NCBI GenBank assembly: GCA_016718825.1 | Contig: JADKCL010000007.1 | Coordinates: forward strand, 62,001-126,000 | Origin: Bacteroidota bacterium | GTDB taxonomy: Bacteria > Bacteroidota > Bacteroidia > J057 > JADKCL01 | Direction: 5' to 3' | DNA length: 64,000 nucleotides | Part shown: piece by piece, positions 1-9,835 of the stretch | Layout of the letters: the number at the start of each line of letters is the position of its first letter | Numbering within the stretch: the stretch's first letter is position 1 | The notes under the pieces: model-generated | Database searches by the model: none | What the model was told of the DNA's origin: nothing | The model's input: only the letters and a program-made list of their open reading frames with translations | Position numbers and translations under genes: made by a program

Positions 1-1
1 C

Positions 2-82
2 TTTGCAATGGCGACTTTGAAGGCTGAGATTTGGCTGGAGATCGATAGGCATTGGCATGAAGCCTTCGACGCCATCATTTGA
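2..82 (+). CDS. C-terminal fragment of an unidentified protein (cut by window edge)
   Basis: An open frame enters from the left edge and stops with TGA at 80-82, encoding 26 residues that end in EAFDAII. The fragment is mixed hydrophobic and charged, too short to recognise. It converges with the minus-strand hslV gene across a 44-bp gap, which fits a real gene end. It could also be a chance open frame. Confidence 0.35.
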   Translation, partial: FAMATLKAEIWLEIDRHWHEAFDAII

Positions 83-126
83 ATTCGCCCCAAGTGACCC
101 CTCTTAATTGCGGTCCGAAACCGAAA

Positions 127-663
127 TTACAATTCGAAAATGGTGAAGTTGTGGTTTGTATAGATGCAAATGTCGGCTGCGATGGTGAGCGCTTCTTCAA
201 CCATTTGCCTTGCAGTCAAATGTGGAGCGTGCTTTTTCAAGGCCAAGGCAGCTGATTGGGCATACATTGAGCCTGATCCAATCGACAAAACTTCCTGATC
301 TGGAGAAAGTACGTCTCCTGATCCACTGATGATCAATCCCTCATCTTTGTTCATCACGATCAACATGGCTTCCAAACGACGAAGGTACCTGTCGGTTCTC
401 CAGTCTTTGGCTAATTCAATTGCTGCCCGGCGAAGGTTAGCACGATGCATGTTCAGCTTTTCCTCAAGACGTTCGATCAAGGTCAGTGCGTCGGAGGTGC
501 TGCCGGCAAAGCCGACCAAGATGCCACCCTCTAACTGCCGAACTTTCTTGACGGTACTTTTCGCAATGGTCGTGCCCATCGTGGCTTGTCCATCAGCACC
601 GAGTGCCAATTTGCCATCGTGGAATATTCCTAAAACGGTAGTAGCGTGAATTTTTGGAATCAC
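127..663 (-). CDS. hslV: ATP-dependent protease subunit HslV (ClpQ)
   Basis: HslV forms the proteolytic double hexamer that works with the HslU ATPase in the cytoplasm to degrade misfolded proteins. The 178-residue length matches the family. The N-terminus reads MIPKIHATTVLG; the first Thr of TTVLG (T8) is the expected catalytic residue after processing. The GADGQATMG and GSGSMYAQSAALAL segments are typical of the family. The ATG overlaps the stop of nuoI by 4 bp (ATGA), so the two are probably translationally coupled. No hslU is visible here, so the ATPase must lie elsewhere. Confidence 0.95.
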   Translation of the reverse strand: MIPKIHATTVLGIFHDGKLALGADGQATMGTTIAKSTVKKVRQLEGGILVGFAGSTSDALTLIERLEEKLNMHRANLRRAAIELAKDWRTDRYLRRLEAMLIVMNKDEGLIISGSGDVLSPDQEVLSIGSGSMYAQSAALALKKHAPHLTARQMVEEALTIAADICIYTNHNFTIFEL

Positions 664-1235
664 TTGGTTTTGCGGTCGCGTACGCTGTGCTGATTGTTGT
701 GCGTCTCAAAGGCGTAGATGTCGCCAAAGTTTGCATTGCGCTTTTTGCGCAAAAACTCAAGACGGCCCTTCAAGTCGTTGACTTCCACCAACAATTTGCT
801 CTTGTCAAAAATTGCTTCCGAGCGATAACGGAAGTTGAAGTCGTATTCGTCGCTCATCACAATTGCTTCCTCGGGACAGACATCCTCGCAAAAGCCGCAA
901 TAGATGCAACGCAACATGTTGATTTCAAAAGTTTCCGGATACCGCTCCTTGGAGTCGGTAGTCTCCGCAGCTTGCATGCTGATCGCAAGCGGTGGACAGG
1001 CGCGTGCGCAGAGTCCACAGGCTACACAGCGTTCCTGACCAAGTTCTTTCACCAATACGGGCCGGCCTCTGAATTCGGCTCCCAAGACAGGACGCTGTTC
1101 TGGGTAATTGATCGTGACCTTCTTTCTAAACATGTGTTTGAAAGAAAAGGCCATTCCCTTGAAAATCTCAGGAAAGTACATCTTGTGTACGAAGTTGAGA
1201 TCCCGCTCTCCTTGTTTTCCGCTTTGGATACCCAT
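660..1235 (-). CDS. nuoI: NADH-quinone oxidoreductase subunit I (NuoI)
   Basis: This is the ferredoxin-like subunit of respiratory complex I that carries two 4Fe-4S clusters towards the quinone site. The 191-residue protein has two CxxCxxCxxxCP motifs at C70/C73/C76/C80 and C110/C113/C116/C120. The C-terminus is longer and more basic than in many NuoI proteins (ends NQHSVRDRKTK). Other nuo genes would lie upstream on the minus strand, but that side holds a divergent prenyltransferase gene, so nuoI is separated from the rest. It overlaps hslV by 4 bp. Confidence 0.9.
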   Translation of the reverse strand: MGIQSGKQGERDLNFVHKMYFPEIFKGMAFSFKHMFRKKVTINYPEQRPVLGAEFRGRPVLVKELGQERCVACGLCARACPPLAISMQAAETTDSKERYPETFEINMLRCIYCGFCEDVCPEEAIVMSDEYDFNFRYRSEAIFDKSKLLVEVNDLKGRLEFLRKKRNANFGDIYAFETHNNQHSVRDRKTK

Positions 1236-1371
1236 ATTTCCGAACTAGGAATTAATTGACGTTGCGACACAAAGTAAAACAAAAAAACTAAGAAATTTGT
1301 TCCAGAAAAAGGGTTCTTGCCAAATTGATCTGGACAATTGGAGATCACTTCGCAGTGGGTCATGCTGTTCT

Positions 1372-2235
1372 ATGAAAGACATTCGCTATTTCTTTTATTT
1401 GTCTCGTCCCATCAACGTGTTCATTACGTTGATAGCCTTTGCATTGGCAGTGCATATCGCGAATGGGAACCTGGCTGTGGCCCTTTCAGATCCTCAGTTT
1501 TGGTGGGCTTGCTTGTGTCTTACCGTGATTTCGGCCACAGGCTACTGGGTCAATGATGCGTTTGATTTTAAGATAGACAGGGAAAATAAGCCTCGCAAAG
1601 TCATTGTCAATGCCCACCTTTCAGTCAAGAAGGTTTTGACCGCCTACTTCACAACGGTTGTGCTTGTGCTGGCGTTTTCCGTTTTGATGCAGCCTCCTGT
1701 ACTTTTTGCGGTAAATGCGGGCGCGATCGTTCTCCTTTTTCTATATGCTTCATTGCTCAAGCGCACGACAGTTGTCGGTAATATCGTCATCGCAACGCTC
1801 ACGGGGTTGGTCGTTTACTACGCAGCATTGTTGTATGTGCCACGTACAGCCTTGATGTGGACGATCATGTTTGCCTTTGAGGTTACTTTCATTCGAGAGG
1901 TGGTGAAGGATATGGAGGACATCAAGGGTGATTTGAAGTTTAAATTGCAGACCCTGCCCATTAGGATTGGCCTCAAGGCAACCACAAGGGTGGTCTTCGC
2001 GAGTTATTTCGTCTTCGTCGTGAGCTGCTACGCCCCAATCGCAGAGGTTTTGTTACGTGGGTTGCCGTTGAACGTGGCCTATCTCATCAGTTCAATCCTA
2101 TTTGTGCAAGCACCTGCAGTTTTTTTGGCATCGAAAATCCTCAATGCCAGGGAAACACATGAATTTGGACGGCAAAGTAAAATGCTGAAGTACTTGATCT
2201 TCTCCGGGATGCTGTCGGTGTTGTTCCTGATCTAG
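1372..2235 (+). CDS. UbiA-family prenyltransferase (membrane)
   Basis: This integral membrane enzyme transfers an isoprenoid chain to an acceptor. Bacteroidota members are often annotated as geranylgeranylglycerol-phosphate or 4-hydroxybenzoate prenyltransferases. The 287-residue reading starts at MKDIRYFFYLSRP, just before the first membrane segment; a longer frame upstream adds a polar stretch that looks spurious. The first Asp-rich motif is N61-D62-xx-D65-xxx-D69 and the second lies around D180, D183 and D187. About eight hydrophobic segments follow. The substrate cannot be decided from the sequence. The stop overlaps the trhO stop in tail-to-tail orientation. Confidence 0.85.
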   Translation: MKDIRYFFYLSRPINVFITLIAFALAVHIANGNLAVALSDPQFWWACLCLTVISATGYWVNDAFDFKIDRENKPRKVIVNAHLSVKKVLTAYFTTVVLVLAFSVLMQPPVLFAVNAGAIVLLFLYASLLKRTTVVGNIVIATLTGLVVYYAALLYVPRTALMWTIMFAFEVTFIREVVKDMEDIKGDLKFKLQTLPIRIGLKATTRVVFASYFVFVVSCYAPIAEVLLRGLPLNVAYLISSILFVQAPAVFLASKILNARETHEFGRQSKMLKYLIFSGMLSVLFLI

Positions 2236-3245
2236 TGAATCTGCTTTTTGAGATAGTTGGGGTCAGGATTTTCAACGTACAGCTTCGAATTGAGTCCACG
2301 CAGGTAATAGCCGCGTCCATCCCACATACGGCGACGTGGATTTTCCATACAGGACTCTGAACAGCATCCTTCAAGTCGATTGGCACAGGAATCGCAGATG
2401 AGAAAATGCGCATTGCAGTCTGGGCTGGCACAGTTGATGTATTTTTCTGTTGCCGAACCGCAAACTTTGCATTGTGCGAGCACATCAGGATTTACGTGGT
2501 TCACAGGTACCACGACGCGCTGATCAAACACGTAGCAAGAACCCTCAAAATCCTCACCTCCGGCTTCATGACCATAGCGGATGATGCCGCCATGGAGTTG
2601 ATAGACCTCCTGAAACCCCTCGCGCATGAGGAGCCTGGAAACCTTCTCACATTTGATTCCGCCCGTACAGTAGGTATAGATTTTTTTGTTCTTGTAAGCT
2701 TCAAGTTCGGCAAGCTTCTCGGGCAGCTCCCTGAAGTTGTCGATGTCCAGGCTGATAGCGTTTTTAAATTTCCCGAGTTCTGTCTCATAGTTGGACCGCG
2801 CATCAAAGATCACGATGTCAGGATCATTGGAATGAAGCATTTCGCGCCATTCTTCGGGCTCCACATAATTGTTGACGGGTTGCGTCATATCCAAGTCTTC
2901 CAATCCCAAATGCACGATTTCCGGGCGCACGCGAACGTGCAGTTTCAGGAAGGTATGGCCAGGAACATCGTCAATCTTGAATTGGGTCTCATGAAAAACG
3001 GGATGGTCTGCGATCCATTTCATGTACGCACGTATCGGCTCCAAGGGGCCCGATACCGTCCCATTAAGACCTTCCTTGGCGATGAGAATCCGTCCAAGAA
3101 GACCATTCGTTTTGCAAAATTCTTCCATTGCATCACGCTCGGCCTCAGGGTCGGGTACTGGAACAAAGTTATAATAGAGCAGCACTTGGTAGGGCTGCGC
3201 ATTCGCCGATAAAGCAGTATTAGAAGCTTCCATTTTCGGATGCAA
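2232..3245 (-). CDS. trhO: tRNA uridine(34) hydroxylase TrhO (rhodanese-like)
   Basis: TrhO (YceA family) makes 5-hydroxyuridine at the wobble position of some tRNAs, an oxygen-dependent step on the route to cmo5U/mo5U. The protein has an N-terminal acylphosphatase-like region (about residues 18-110), a rhodanese domain (about 120-225) with the loop YCTGGIKCEK carrying catalytic C193, and a Cys-rich C-terminal zinc-binding tail (about 255-310) with repeated CxxC and CxxxC spacings. The length of 337 is normal. The first ATG is used; M5 is also possible. It is convergent with the prenyltransferase gene. Confidence 0.93.
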   Translation of the reverse strand: MHPKMEASNTALSANAQPYQVLLYYNFVPVPDPEAERDAMEEFCKTNGLLGRILIAKEGLNGTVSGPLEPIRAYMKWIADHPVFHETQFKIDDVPGHTFLKLHVRVRPEIVHLGLEDLDMTQPVNNYVEPEEWREMLHSNDPDIVIFDARSNYETELGKFKNAISLDIDNFRELPEKLAELEAYKNKKIYTYCTGGIKCEKVSRLLMREGFQEVYQLHGGIIRYGHEAGGEDFEGSCYVFDQRVVVPVNHVNPDVLAQCKVCGSATEKYINCASPDCNAHFLICDSCANRLEGCCSESCMENPRRRMWDGRGYYLRGLNSKLYVENPDPNYLKKQIH

Positions 3246-3694
3246 AAATAGGCAAAAATAGGTTTTGGAATATGACTTGCCTCAGTTCCCGCCTGCCAAT
3301 GTGCTTTTTAGGCCTTTGGGATCCGCAGAATTGCAGCTTTTGGTGCCGAAGAAAGCGCTTCCATCCGCAAAAAATATAGGCAAGAAATAGTCCACCCACC
3401 CAAAGTCGGGGCAGGAAACGAGAGAAAATTTTTGTCGCAGTTTCAACGAGTTCTGCAACTTTTAAGCGATGGAGCGTGGAGGAACAAGCAGCACTTGGAA
3501 AGATAGAATATGCGCTTTGCCGCATCCCAGCCACCACCCTCTACGGAGAGAAGAGGACCATCGTACGCCTAAGATGCAACAAACCGTTGGATTGCACAAT
3601 TTGACTGGAGATTTACTTCGAATCGTTTTCCATGGGTTTATTCAGTGACAATCCTTTTGCCGGCTTGCCGCTTCCTTTTTTCTAAATTCGCAGC
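3246..3694. other. Intergenic region without a recognised gene
   Basis: These 449 bases separate trhO from the mechanosensitive channel gene, which are divergently arranged, so both promoters should lie here. A 105-aa minus-strand open frame at 3220-3537 overlaps the trhO start, has no family features and is rejected. I see no clear terminator or repeat. Confidence 0.5.
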
Positions 3695-5488
3695 ATGAAA
3701 TCCCCATTCTCAAGACCCTTTGGCTTCCTCGGCATTTTGACCTTTTTGCTCGCATGGCCGACTACCGTTTTGTTCGCACAAGACTCGGTTCCCACGGCTG
3801 CGGACACGTCTGCCTTCGTTGTGGGACTACAATCGACGGTGCTGTTTGATTCGTTGGACTATATGGAAACCGGGCAGCACCGCTTCAGTCTGCGGTCGCC
3901 CTACGAAACGGTACTGACGCACCTCTATTATTTGCAGGACCAGAATTGGCATCCGGATTCTGCCGCGATGACGCTCAACATTGCAAATCCAATGGGGGAG
4001 GAGGCAAAAGAGAAGGCGATCAAGCTTAAGCAGTTTCTCGATGGTGGCGGATATTTCATTGACGTGGATGCATTGCCGCGCAACTCCAATTACACCGATA
4101 CTGTCTCCGGCCTTCAAAAGTTCGTGCTGACAACTGCCGAGCCAGACGTCTTTTTATATAAGAAGCCTCGGGGTTGGGTCTATTCGTGGACAACGGTTCA
4201 GGCAATCGATCGGTTGCATGCGCGTGTTTTTCCATTTGGAACGATGAAATGGCTTCCCAAATGGTCACAGCAGCCCTTTTTGGGGATCAAGTTGTGGCAA
4301 TTTTTCGGAGTGGTGCTTTTCATCGTGTTTACCGTGCTGCTTCATCAGTTGCTCACGAAGCTGATCGGCGTCTTGCTCGAGTCGGTGTTGCAACGCCACG
4401 TTCGCAAAGACAGGGCACTCAAGTTTTTCACAAAAATTGCCCGTCCGATTAGCTTGTTGATCCTGTTTGCCATTTTGAATGTCTTTTACCCTGCACTTCA
4501 GTTCTCCGGTGAGGTCAACAAGTGGGTGGTCAACGCGTTTAGAATCATGATTCCGGTCTACCAAATGCTGATCGCGTTGCAAGTGGTAAATCTCCTGATG
4601 GCTTATTTTGAGCAACGTGCCAAGGCAAGCAAAAGTACCCTTGACGATCAGCTCATTCCGATGATTCGCAACTTGCTCAAGGGAATCGTCGTGGTGGCAG
4701 CGATCATCTACATCATGAACAGATTGGCGGTGGACGTAACTGCCTTGATCGGCGGGGTTGCTTTTGGAACCCTGGCATTTGCATTGGCAGCCCAGGACAC
4801 GATCAAAAATCTGTTTGGTTCAGTGGTGATTTTCCTGGACCGCCCGTTTCAAATTGGCGATTGGATCATCATTGGTGAGCATGAAGGCGTGGTAGAGGAA
4901 GTGAGTGTACGTTCCACCCGCATCCGTACGTTTGGAAATTCGCTGATTTCGATTCCCAATGGAAATATTGCTTCTGCTGCCATCAACAACATGGGTGCAA
5001 GGGTTTATAGGAGGTTTGTCACTCGAATCAATCTGCATTATACGACGCCACCTGCCCTCATCGAACTGTTTGTCGAGGGTATCCGCGAGCTCGTAAGGCA
5101 ACACCCGGGTACAAGAAAGGAAGCGTTTGAAGTCCATTTCGAGACGATGGACGACAATTCGTTGCAGGTTTTGGTCTATGTTTTCTTTTCCGTACCGTCC
5201 TGGACGCAGGAATTGGAGGGCCGACAGTCCCTCTTATTGTCCATTTTGGAGCTGGCAAAGCAGTTGGATGTCAATTTTGCCTTTCCCAAACAGGTCATTA
5301 ACATCCACACAGCGCCGCCGGAAGCCGGGTTGGTTGAACCGTTAGCCTTTGACTTGGAGTCTGCCAAGGCCGCCATGGTCCGATTTCTTGCCGATAACAA
5401 GGCGCGTCAGGCGCAACCCAGACCTAGAACGGAAGTCCTCTTGGGCGGTTCCGACGTTGATTCCGACAGCGGACAGGTAAATGTGTGA
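3695..5488 (+). CDS. Mechanosensitive ion channel of the MscS family with long N-terminal region
   Basis: MscS channels open under membrane tension and release solutes during hypo-osmotic shock. The 597-residue protein has a signal peptide (cleavage near the Ala-Gln at about 29), a periplasmic region to about residue 200, several membrane helices, then the MscS core: the pore-lining helix GGVAFGTLAFALAAQDTIKN and the beta domain with DRPFQIGDWI and RSTRIRTFGNSLISIPN. The C-terminus resembles the MscS alpha/beta cage, followed by a short polar tail. It is monocistronic. Confidence 0.9.
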   Translation: MKSPFSRPFGFLGILTFLLAWPTTVLFAQDSVPTAADTSAFVVGLQSTVLFDSLDYMETGQHRFSLRSPYETVLTHLYYLQDQNWHPDSAAMTLNIANPMGEEAKEKAIKLKQFLDGGGYFIDVDALPRNSNYTDTVSGLQKFVLTTAEPDVFLYKKPRGWVYSWTTVQAIDRLHARVFPFGTMKWLPKWSQQPFLGIKLWQFFGVVLFIVFTVLLHQLLTKLIGVLLESVLQRHVRKDRALKFFTKIARPISLLILFAILNVFYPALQFSGEVNKWVVNAFRIMIPVYQMLIALQVVNLLMAYFEQRAKASKSTLDDQLIPMIRNLLKGIVVVAAIIYIMNRLAVDVTALIGGVAFGTLAFALAAQDTIKNLFGSVVIFLDRPFQIGDWIIIGEHEGVVEEVSVRSTRIRTFGNSLISIPNGNIASAAINNMGARVYRRFVTRINLHYTTPPALIELFVEGIRELVRQHPGTRKEAFEVHFETMDDNSLQVLVYVFFSVPSWTQELEGRQSLLLSILELAKQLDVNFAFPKQVINIHTAPPEAGLVEPLAFDLESAKAAMVRFLADNKARQAQPRPRTEVLLGGSDVDSDSGQVNV

Positions 5489-6502
5489 AGATGGCGTGAG
5501 CTCTGGGGAGATGATTGGATAAAACCATCCAGAATCAAGGTTACAGCCCGTTGATCGAAAGAAAATGGGCCTGAAAAAGTGGGCTGTAATCATGTATGCT
5601 TGAAATTTTGCCCCAATCCAGCGGCAGATGTCTTCGTCGTTGTTAACGTAGGCAGACCGTCTCACCCTGATCAATGAAAGGATCCGAGTTTTTAGGCGTT
5701 AGCTTCCAGAATCTAATTGGTGGCAAACTAGGTTGCTCGCAAAAAAGGTCAACCCAGACCTGCATTTTTTTGCAATTGACCTGAAAATCGCTATTTTTGA
5801 GTTGGAAGATAGGAAAACACAGTTTTCCCTGCAGGTTTGACTCGTGCCTGCCAGACATTTTAGATTGCGCCATCCCCTGATAGGAATTTCGGGGTGGAGG
5901 TCCATTTTCTAAAAAATAGCAAAAATATCTTACATGCTTCATTGGGAAAATGTGCCATGATTGGGCCTTGCTGGGCCAAGGGCCGAAGTCCATGGACTAC
6001 TTTTGTACGGCTAAGAATAAGTCGCAAATTGATCGGTGTTTGTTGGGTCTAAAGTGGCGGTAGAATGTGCCCATTTGCATGAATGGGTTAGTTTTTCAAC
6101 CGTGATAGGGTTGTTTTGCGAGGATTGGAATCTTGCTAATTTAGATTTGGCCACTCAGGTTCATTGCAAGATGCAAGCCTGATGAAATGTGATATGTTTG
6201 CCTGCATTTCTTTCATGCATCAGCGATAGCACGAAACTTTTTATTTGCATTTTCCGAATACGATGTGAGATATTTGCACTCATAGAACTCGTGATTTAGA
6301 ACTCGGTATTGTATTATCTGTAAGAATCCCACTCGTTGAACTCGTAGAGAAGTCTGTGTATCAGTCTGTCTTCCAATCGGTTCTTCCAGATGCAATGCTG
6401 TAGTGTTTGTTTGTGTATTGATAGATATAGTAGAATTTTTTTGTAGTTACATTATGTTTCACCGTCCAGCATAATATTATGTTGGCCAAAGAACTTTTTG
6501 TT
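5489..6502. other. One-kilobase intergenic region with a 9-bp inverted repeat
   Basis: No convincing gene is visible here; the open frames on both strands lack family features and have unlike codon use. TTACAGCCC (5541-5549) and GGGCTGTAA (5581-5589) form a perfect 9-bp inverted repeat 60 bp after the MscS stop. It could be a transcript-end hairpin although no T-run follows. The right half is AT-rich and likely contains the promoter of the methyltransferase. Confidence 0.45.
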
Positions 6503-7468
6503 ATGAAACAGAGAGAACTCGTTCCATGTGCCGCTTGCGGCAGTGACAATTATGCTTTGTACCCTGTGCACCTAAACCCTTGGCTGCCACAGAACTACAC
6601 GTACTCGAAATGCAACGAATGCGATTTTGTGTACGTGAACCCTCGTCCTCTGCCTGAGGAGGTGGAGGAAATTTATGCTGCGCATACGAATCCCTTTGAC
6701 CAGGAAGAGTATGAAGGCTTGGACGTTGAAGGTGAAACCCTCGAAAGATTGGTGCATCGCCTCAAACGCGAAATGCCCGAAGGTCACATGCTTGACATGG
6801 GATGCGGTCGTGGCGATTTCCTGAAAGTTGCTCACAATCATGGATATACGGTTCAGGGTTCTGACCTCTCAACCGCCGATGGGCCACACAAAGACATCCC
6901 GATTTTTCAGGGATTTCTCAAAGATGCCAATTTCCACGCTGAGGAATTTGACATTATCGTCACCAGAAACACGCTAGAGCACATTTTTGACCCGAATGAA
7001 GACCTACGGGAACTCAATCGTATTTTGAAGCCCGGAGGCTTACTTTATGTCAAAGTGCCGCACGTAAAATATGAAGAAGGTTGGAGATGTAAGGCGTTTT
7101 TTGGGTTTAAATCCCTCTTTACACCTCCTGTGCACCTCAACCATTTTAGCACCTCTACCTTGAGCGGAATATTGAACCGTAACGGATTTGAGGTCATCTC
7201 CTGGGAGAGTGAAAAGCCTTCTAAATCAAAGAATAAGCTCAAAAATGCCGTTCTTGAAACAGGTTATGCTGCCATCGATACGATGAAGGCTGTGACCATG
7301 GGAAAGGCATTTCCAAAGCCCGTACTTTGTGTTTTGGTACGCAAAATTGGCGTGCCAACCTACTCCGTAACGTTGGATCTTCCACTTCGTGAGCCAATTC
7401 ATCCAGTATCAACCGATGCTGTAACGAAATTGCGCAAAGATGTGAAAAAGAGACAGCTCACGGCTTGA
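6503..7468 (+). CDS. Class I SAM-dependent methyltransferase with N-terminal zinc ribbon
   Basis: The N-terminus carries CAACGSD (C9, C12) and KCNECDF (C37, C40), a four-Cys zinc ribbon. A Rossmann methyltransferase domain follows with the SAM loop MLDMGCGRGDFL, the acidic GSDLS strand end and the post-motif TRNTLEHIFD, and then ILKPGGLLYVKVPH. This layout is common in methyltransferases of glycan or lipid biosynthesis clusters, and gmd-fcl lie just downstream on the other strand, but the substrate is unknown. Start choice: M at 6503 sits eight residues before the first Cys; an upstream ATG at 6479 is possible. Confidence 0.8.
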   Translation: MKQRELVPCAACGSDNYALYPVHLNPWLPQNYTYSKCNECDFVYVNPRPLPEEVEEIYAAHTNPFDQEEYEGLDVEGETLERLVHRLKREMPEGHMLDMGCGRGDFLKVAHNHGYTVQGSDLSTADGPHKDIPIFQGFLKDANFHAEEFDIIVTRNTLEHIFDPNEDLRELNRILKPGGLLYVKVPHVKYEEGWRCKAFFGFKSLFTPPVHLNHFSTSTLSGILNRNGFEVISWESEKPSKSKNKLKNAVLETGYAAIDTMKAVTMGKAFPKPVLCVLVRKIGVPTYSVTLDLPLREPIHPVSTDAVTKLRKDVKKRQLTA

Positions 7469-7723
7469 TTGAAATCTAAGTTTGCAGCGTTCTTTTTCAG
7501 TTTTTATTCAGATCGTTTCCTCAGGAATTTTCCAAAGTTTCTTGACTGGAATCGATATGCATGAAAATTGTTAAAAATCGTTCTTTTTCGGCAAGCGCTG
7601 ATCAGTTTGGGAGGAACGCCTAGGCTGAAAGGTTTTGCCGCTCGTGTACTGCAACGAGTTCTCTATATCTATACACTAATGAAACTCGGGGCTCCCCGCC
7701 CCGGTTTCATTTTTTTTTGTGTA

Positions 7724-7842
7724 TACCCCAAGACGGAACACAACGCCTTCACCCCAAGGCGGAACACAGCTCTTCCACCCCAAGACGGAACAGAGCGCCG
7801 CCACCCCAAGTCGGAACACAGCTCCGCCACCCCAAGCATCCC
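7724..7842. repeat. 26-bp tandem repeat, four copies and a partial fifth
   Basis: The unit is close to CACCCCAAGACGGAACACAG plus six more bases. Full copies start at 7724, 7750, 7776 and 7802, and a 15-bp remnant begins at 7828. Copies differ at a few positions. The array lies between the methyltransferase gene and the end of fcl, with no spacer between units, so it is not a CRISPR. It may be a variable-number repeat in the 3' region shared by the two convergent genes. Confidence 0.85.
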
Positions 7843-7872
7843 AGCTTCAGTCTCGCAGTTCGGCAAATACCC

Positions 7873-8817
7873 TCAACGATTCAAGTACCGTTGTGAATTC
7901 GCTTTGAAATCTTGAATGGTCCTTTGGATTCCTTCCGCCAAGTCAATCGTATGGTGGAATCCCAGCGCGTGCAAACGACTTACATCGAGCCATTTCCTTG
8001 GGGTTCCATTGGGTTTGCTGCTGTCCCAGACGATTTTTCCTGCGTAGCCGATGGCTTCTTGGATCGCTTCTGCAAGTTGTTTGATCGTGACGTCGATTCC
8101 GGTTCCAATGTTCACAAATCCCGGCTCGTTGTAGGTTTCCATCAGGTGTAGGCACGCAGCCGCGCAGTCGTCCACATGAAGAAATTCGCGACGTGGACTG
8201 CCGTCGCCCCAAAGTGTGACTTCAGGCTGCGAACCTTCCTTTGCTTCCCAGAATTTTCTGATCATCGCCGGCAAGACGTGGCTTCCTTGAAGATCATAGT
8301 TGTCATTGGGGCCGTAAAGATTGGTGGGCATCGCAGAAATGAAGTTGTCGCCGTACTGCGCCCGATAGGTTTCACAGAGTTTGATGCCCGCGATTTTTGC
8401 GATCGCATAGGGTTCATTGGTCGGCTCCAGCAATCCTGTCAGGAGTGCATCCTCTGTGATGGGTTGCGGTGCCATTTTGGGATAGATACAAGATGAGCCT
8501 AAAAAGAGCAGCTTTTTCACGCCATTCAGATGCGCTTGATGAATCACATTGCTCTGAATCATCAAGTTATCATAAATGAATTCGGCGCGACGGCTATTGT
8601 TGGCGACGATGCCGCCGACTTTCGCTGCTGCCAGGAATACATAGTCCGGCTTTTCCTGTGCAAAGAATTCGGCGACTGCCGCCTGATTGCAGAGGTCGAG
8701 TTCGTGGTGCGTTCGCACCATGATGTTGCTGAAGCCGGCAAGCTCCAATTGGCGCACAATGGCCGAGCCGACCATTCCGCGGTGGCCCGCAACATAAATC
8801 TTAGCTGATTTTTCCAT
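7873..8817 (-). CDS. fcl: GDP-L-fucose synthase
   Basis: This cytoplasmic epimerase/reductase turns GDP-4-keto-6-deoxymannose into GDP-L-fucose using NADPH. The 314-residue protein has the nucleotide loop AGHRGMVG (residues 10-17), a Ser-rich LGSSC loop near 108 and the catalytic YxxxK pair Y137/K141. Length and motifs are typical of the WcaG/Fcl family. Its start overlaps the end of gmd by 17 bp, so the two steps of GDP-fucose synthesis form one transcript. The product would feed surface polysaccharide or glycoprotein synthesis. Confidence 0.95.
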   Translation of the reverse strand: MEKSAKIYVAGHRGMVGSAIVRQLELAGFSNIMVRTHHELDLCNQAAVAEFFAQEKPDYVFLAAAKVGGIVANNSRRAEFIYDNLMIQSNVIHQAHLNGVKKLLFLGSSCIYPKMAPQPITEDALLTGLLEPTNEPYAIAKIAGIKLCETYRAQYGDNFISAMPTNLYGPNDNYDLQGSHVLPAMIRKFWEAKEGSQPEVTLWGDGSPRREFLHVDDCAAACLHLMETYNEPGFVNIGTGIDVTIKQLAEAIQEAIGYAGKIVWDSSKPNGTPRKWLDVSRLHALGFHHTIDLAEGIQRTIQDFKANSQRYLNR

Positions 8818-9835
8818 AAGAGGCGACTTGGGATGCTTCCTTGAGATCGTTTTCCATCATGATGGAGACCAATTCCTCGATACCGACTTTGGCCGTCCAA
8901 CCCAATTCACGCGCTGCTTTAGAGGCATCGCCAATCAGCAGGTCCACTTCGGCAGGCCTGAAATACCTGGGATCAATCACCACGATGGTCTTTCCCGTTT
9001 TGCGGTCAATGCCCTTTTCATTGATTCCTTCGCCTTCCCATGCAATCTCGAATCCTGCGTATGCAGCCGCCAATTCGACAAAGTACCGCACCGTATAGCA
9101 TTTTCCAGTAGCAATCACGTAATCCTCGGGCTGCGGCTGCTGCAACATCAACCACATCGCTTCCACATATTCCTTTGCATATCCCCAGTCGCGTTCGGCA
9201 TCCAAATTGCCCAGTTTCAAGACATCTCGGAGGCCAAATTTGATTTCGCTCAAGCACATCGTGATTTTCCGCGTCACAAACGTCTTGCCCCTGCGCTCGG
9301 ATTCGTGGTTGAAGAGAATCCCGTTGCAGGCATACAATTGGTAGGCTTCGCGGTAATTTTTGGTGATCCAGTAGGCATAGATTTTCGCCACCGCATACGG
9401 GCTCCGCGGATAAAAGGGCGTTTGCTCCGTTTGCGGAATTTCTTGCACCTTCCCGTAGAGCTCAGAAGTTGAAGCCTGATAAAAGCGCGCCCCCGGGCAG
9501 TGGTTCATCATCGCGTCCAAAATGCGAAGGGTCCCGATCGCATCGACTTGTGCGGTGTATTCGGGAACTTCGTAGGAAACTTGAACATGGCTCTGTGCGC
9601 CAAGGTTGTAAATTTCGTCAGGTTGGATCTTCGAGAGGAGTTTGTTCAGATTCGCAGAATCGGTCAGGTCCCCATGATAAAGCGTCAAACCTTCTCGGAG
9701 GTGATCGATGCGCTGCGTGTTGAAATTGCTCGCGCGACGGATGATGCCATGCACTTCATAGCCTTTTGCCAGCAGGAGTTCGGTCATGAATGACCCGTCT
9801 TGCCCGCTGATACCCGTGATCAATGCCTTTTTCAT
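8801..9835 (-). CDS. gmd: GDP-mannose 4,6-dehydratase
   Basis: This enzyme converts GDP-D-mannose to GDP-4-keto-6-deoxy-D-mannose, the substrate of the downstream fcl product. The SDR fold begins at once with the loop ITGISGQDG (7-14) and has the signature QASTSELYG and catalytic Y147/K151 in SPYAVAK. The length of 344 is normal. It is first in the two-gene operon gmd-fcl and diverges from ldcA with about 190 bp between starts, where both promoters should lie. Confidence 0.96.
   Translation of the reverse strand: MKKALITGISGQDGSFMTELLLAKGYEVHGIIRRASNFNTQRIDHLREGLTLYHGDLTDSANLNKLLSKIQPDEIYNLGAQSHVQVSYEVPEYTAQVDAIGTLRILDAMMNHCPGARFYQASTSELYGKVQEIPQTEQTPFYPRSPYAVAKIYAYWITKNYREAYQLYACNGILFNHESERRGKTFVTRKITMCLSEIKFGLRDVLKLGNLDAERDWGYAKEYVEAMWLMLQQPQPEDYVIATGKCYTVRYFVELAAAYAGFEIAWEGEGINEKGIDRKTGKTIVVIDPRYFRPAEVDLLIGDASKAARELGWTAKVGIEELVSIMMENDLKEASQVASYGKIS

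Noticed and set aside
5643..5993. Minus-strand frame as a gene in the 1-kb gap
   Set aside because: It is low in recognisable structure, overlaps other frames equally long, and has no promoter or family support.
7724..7842. CRISPR array
   Set aside because: The 26-bp units abut with no spacers and no cas genes are nearby.
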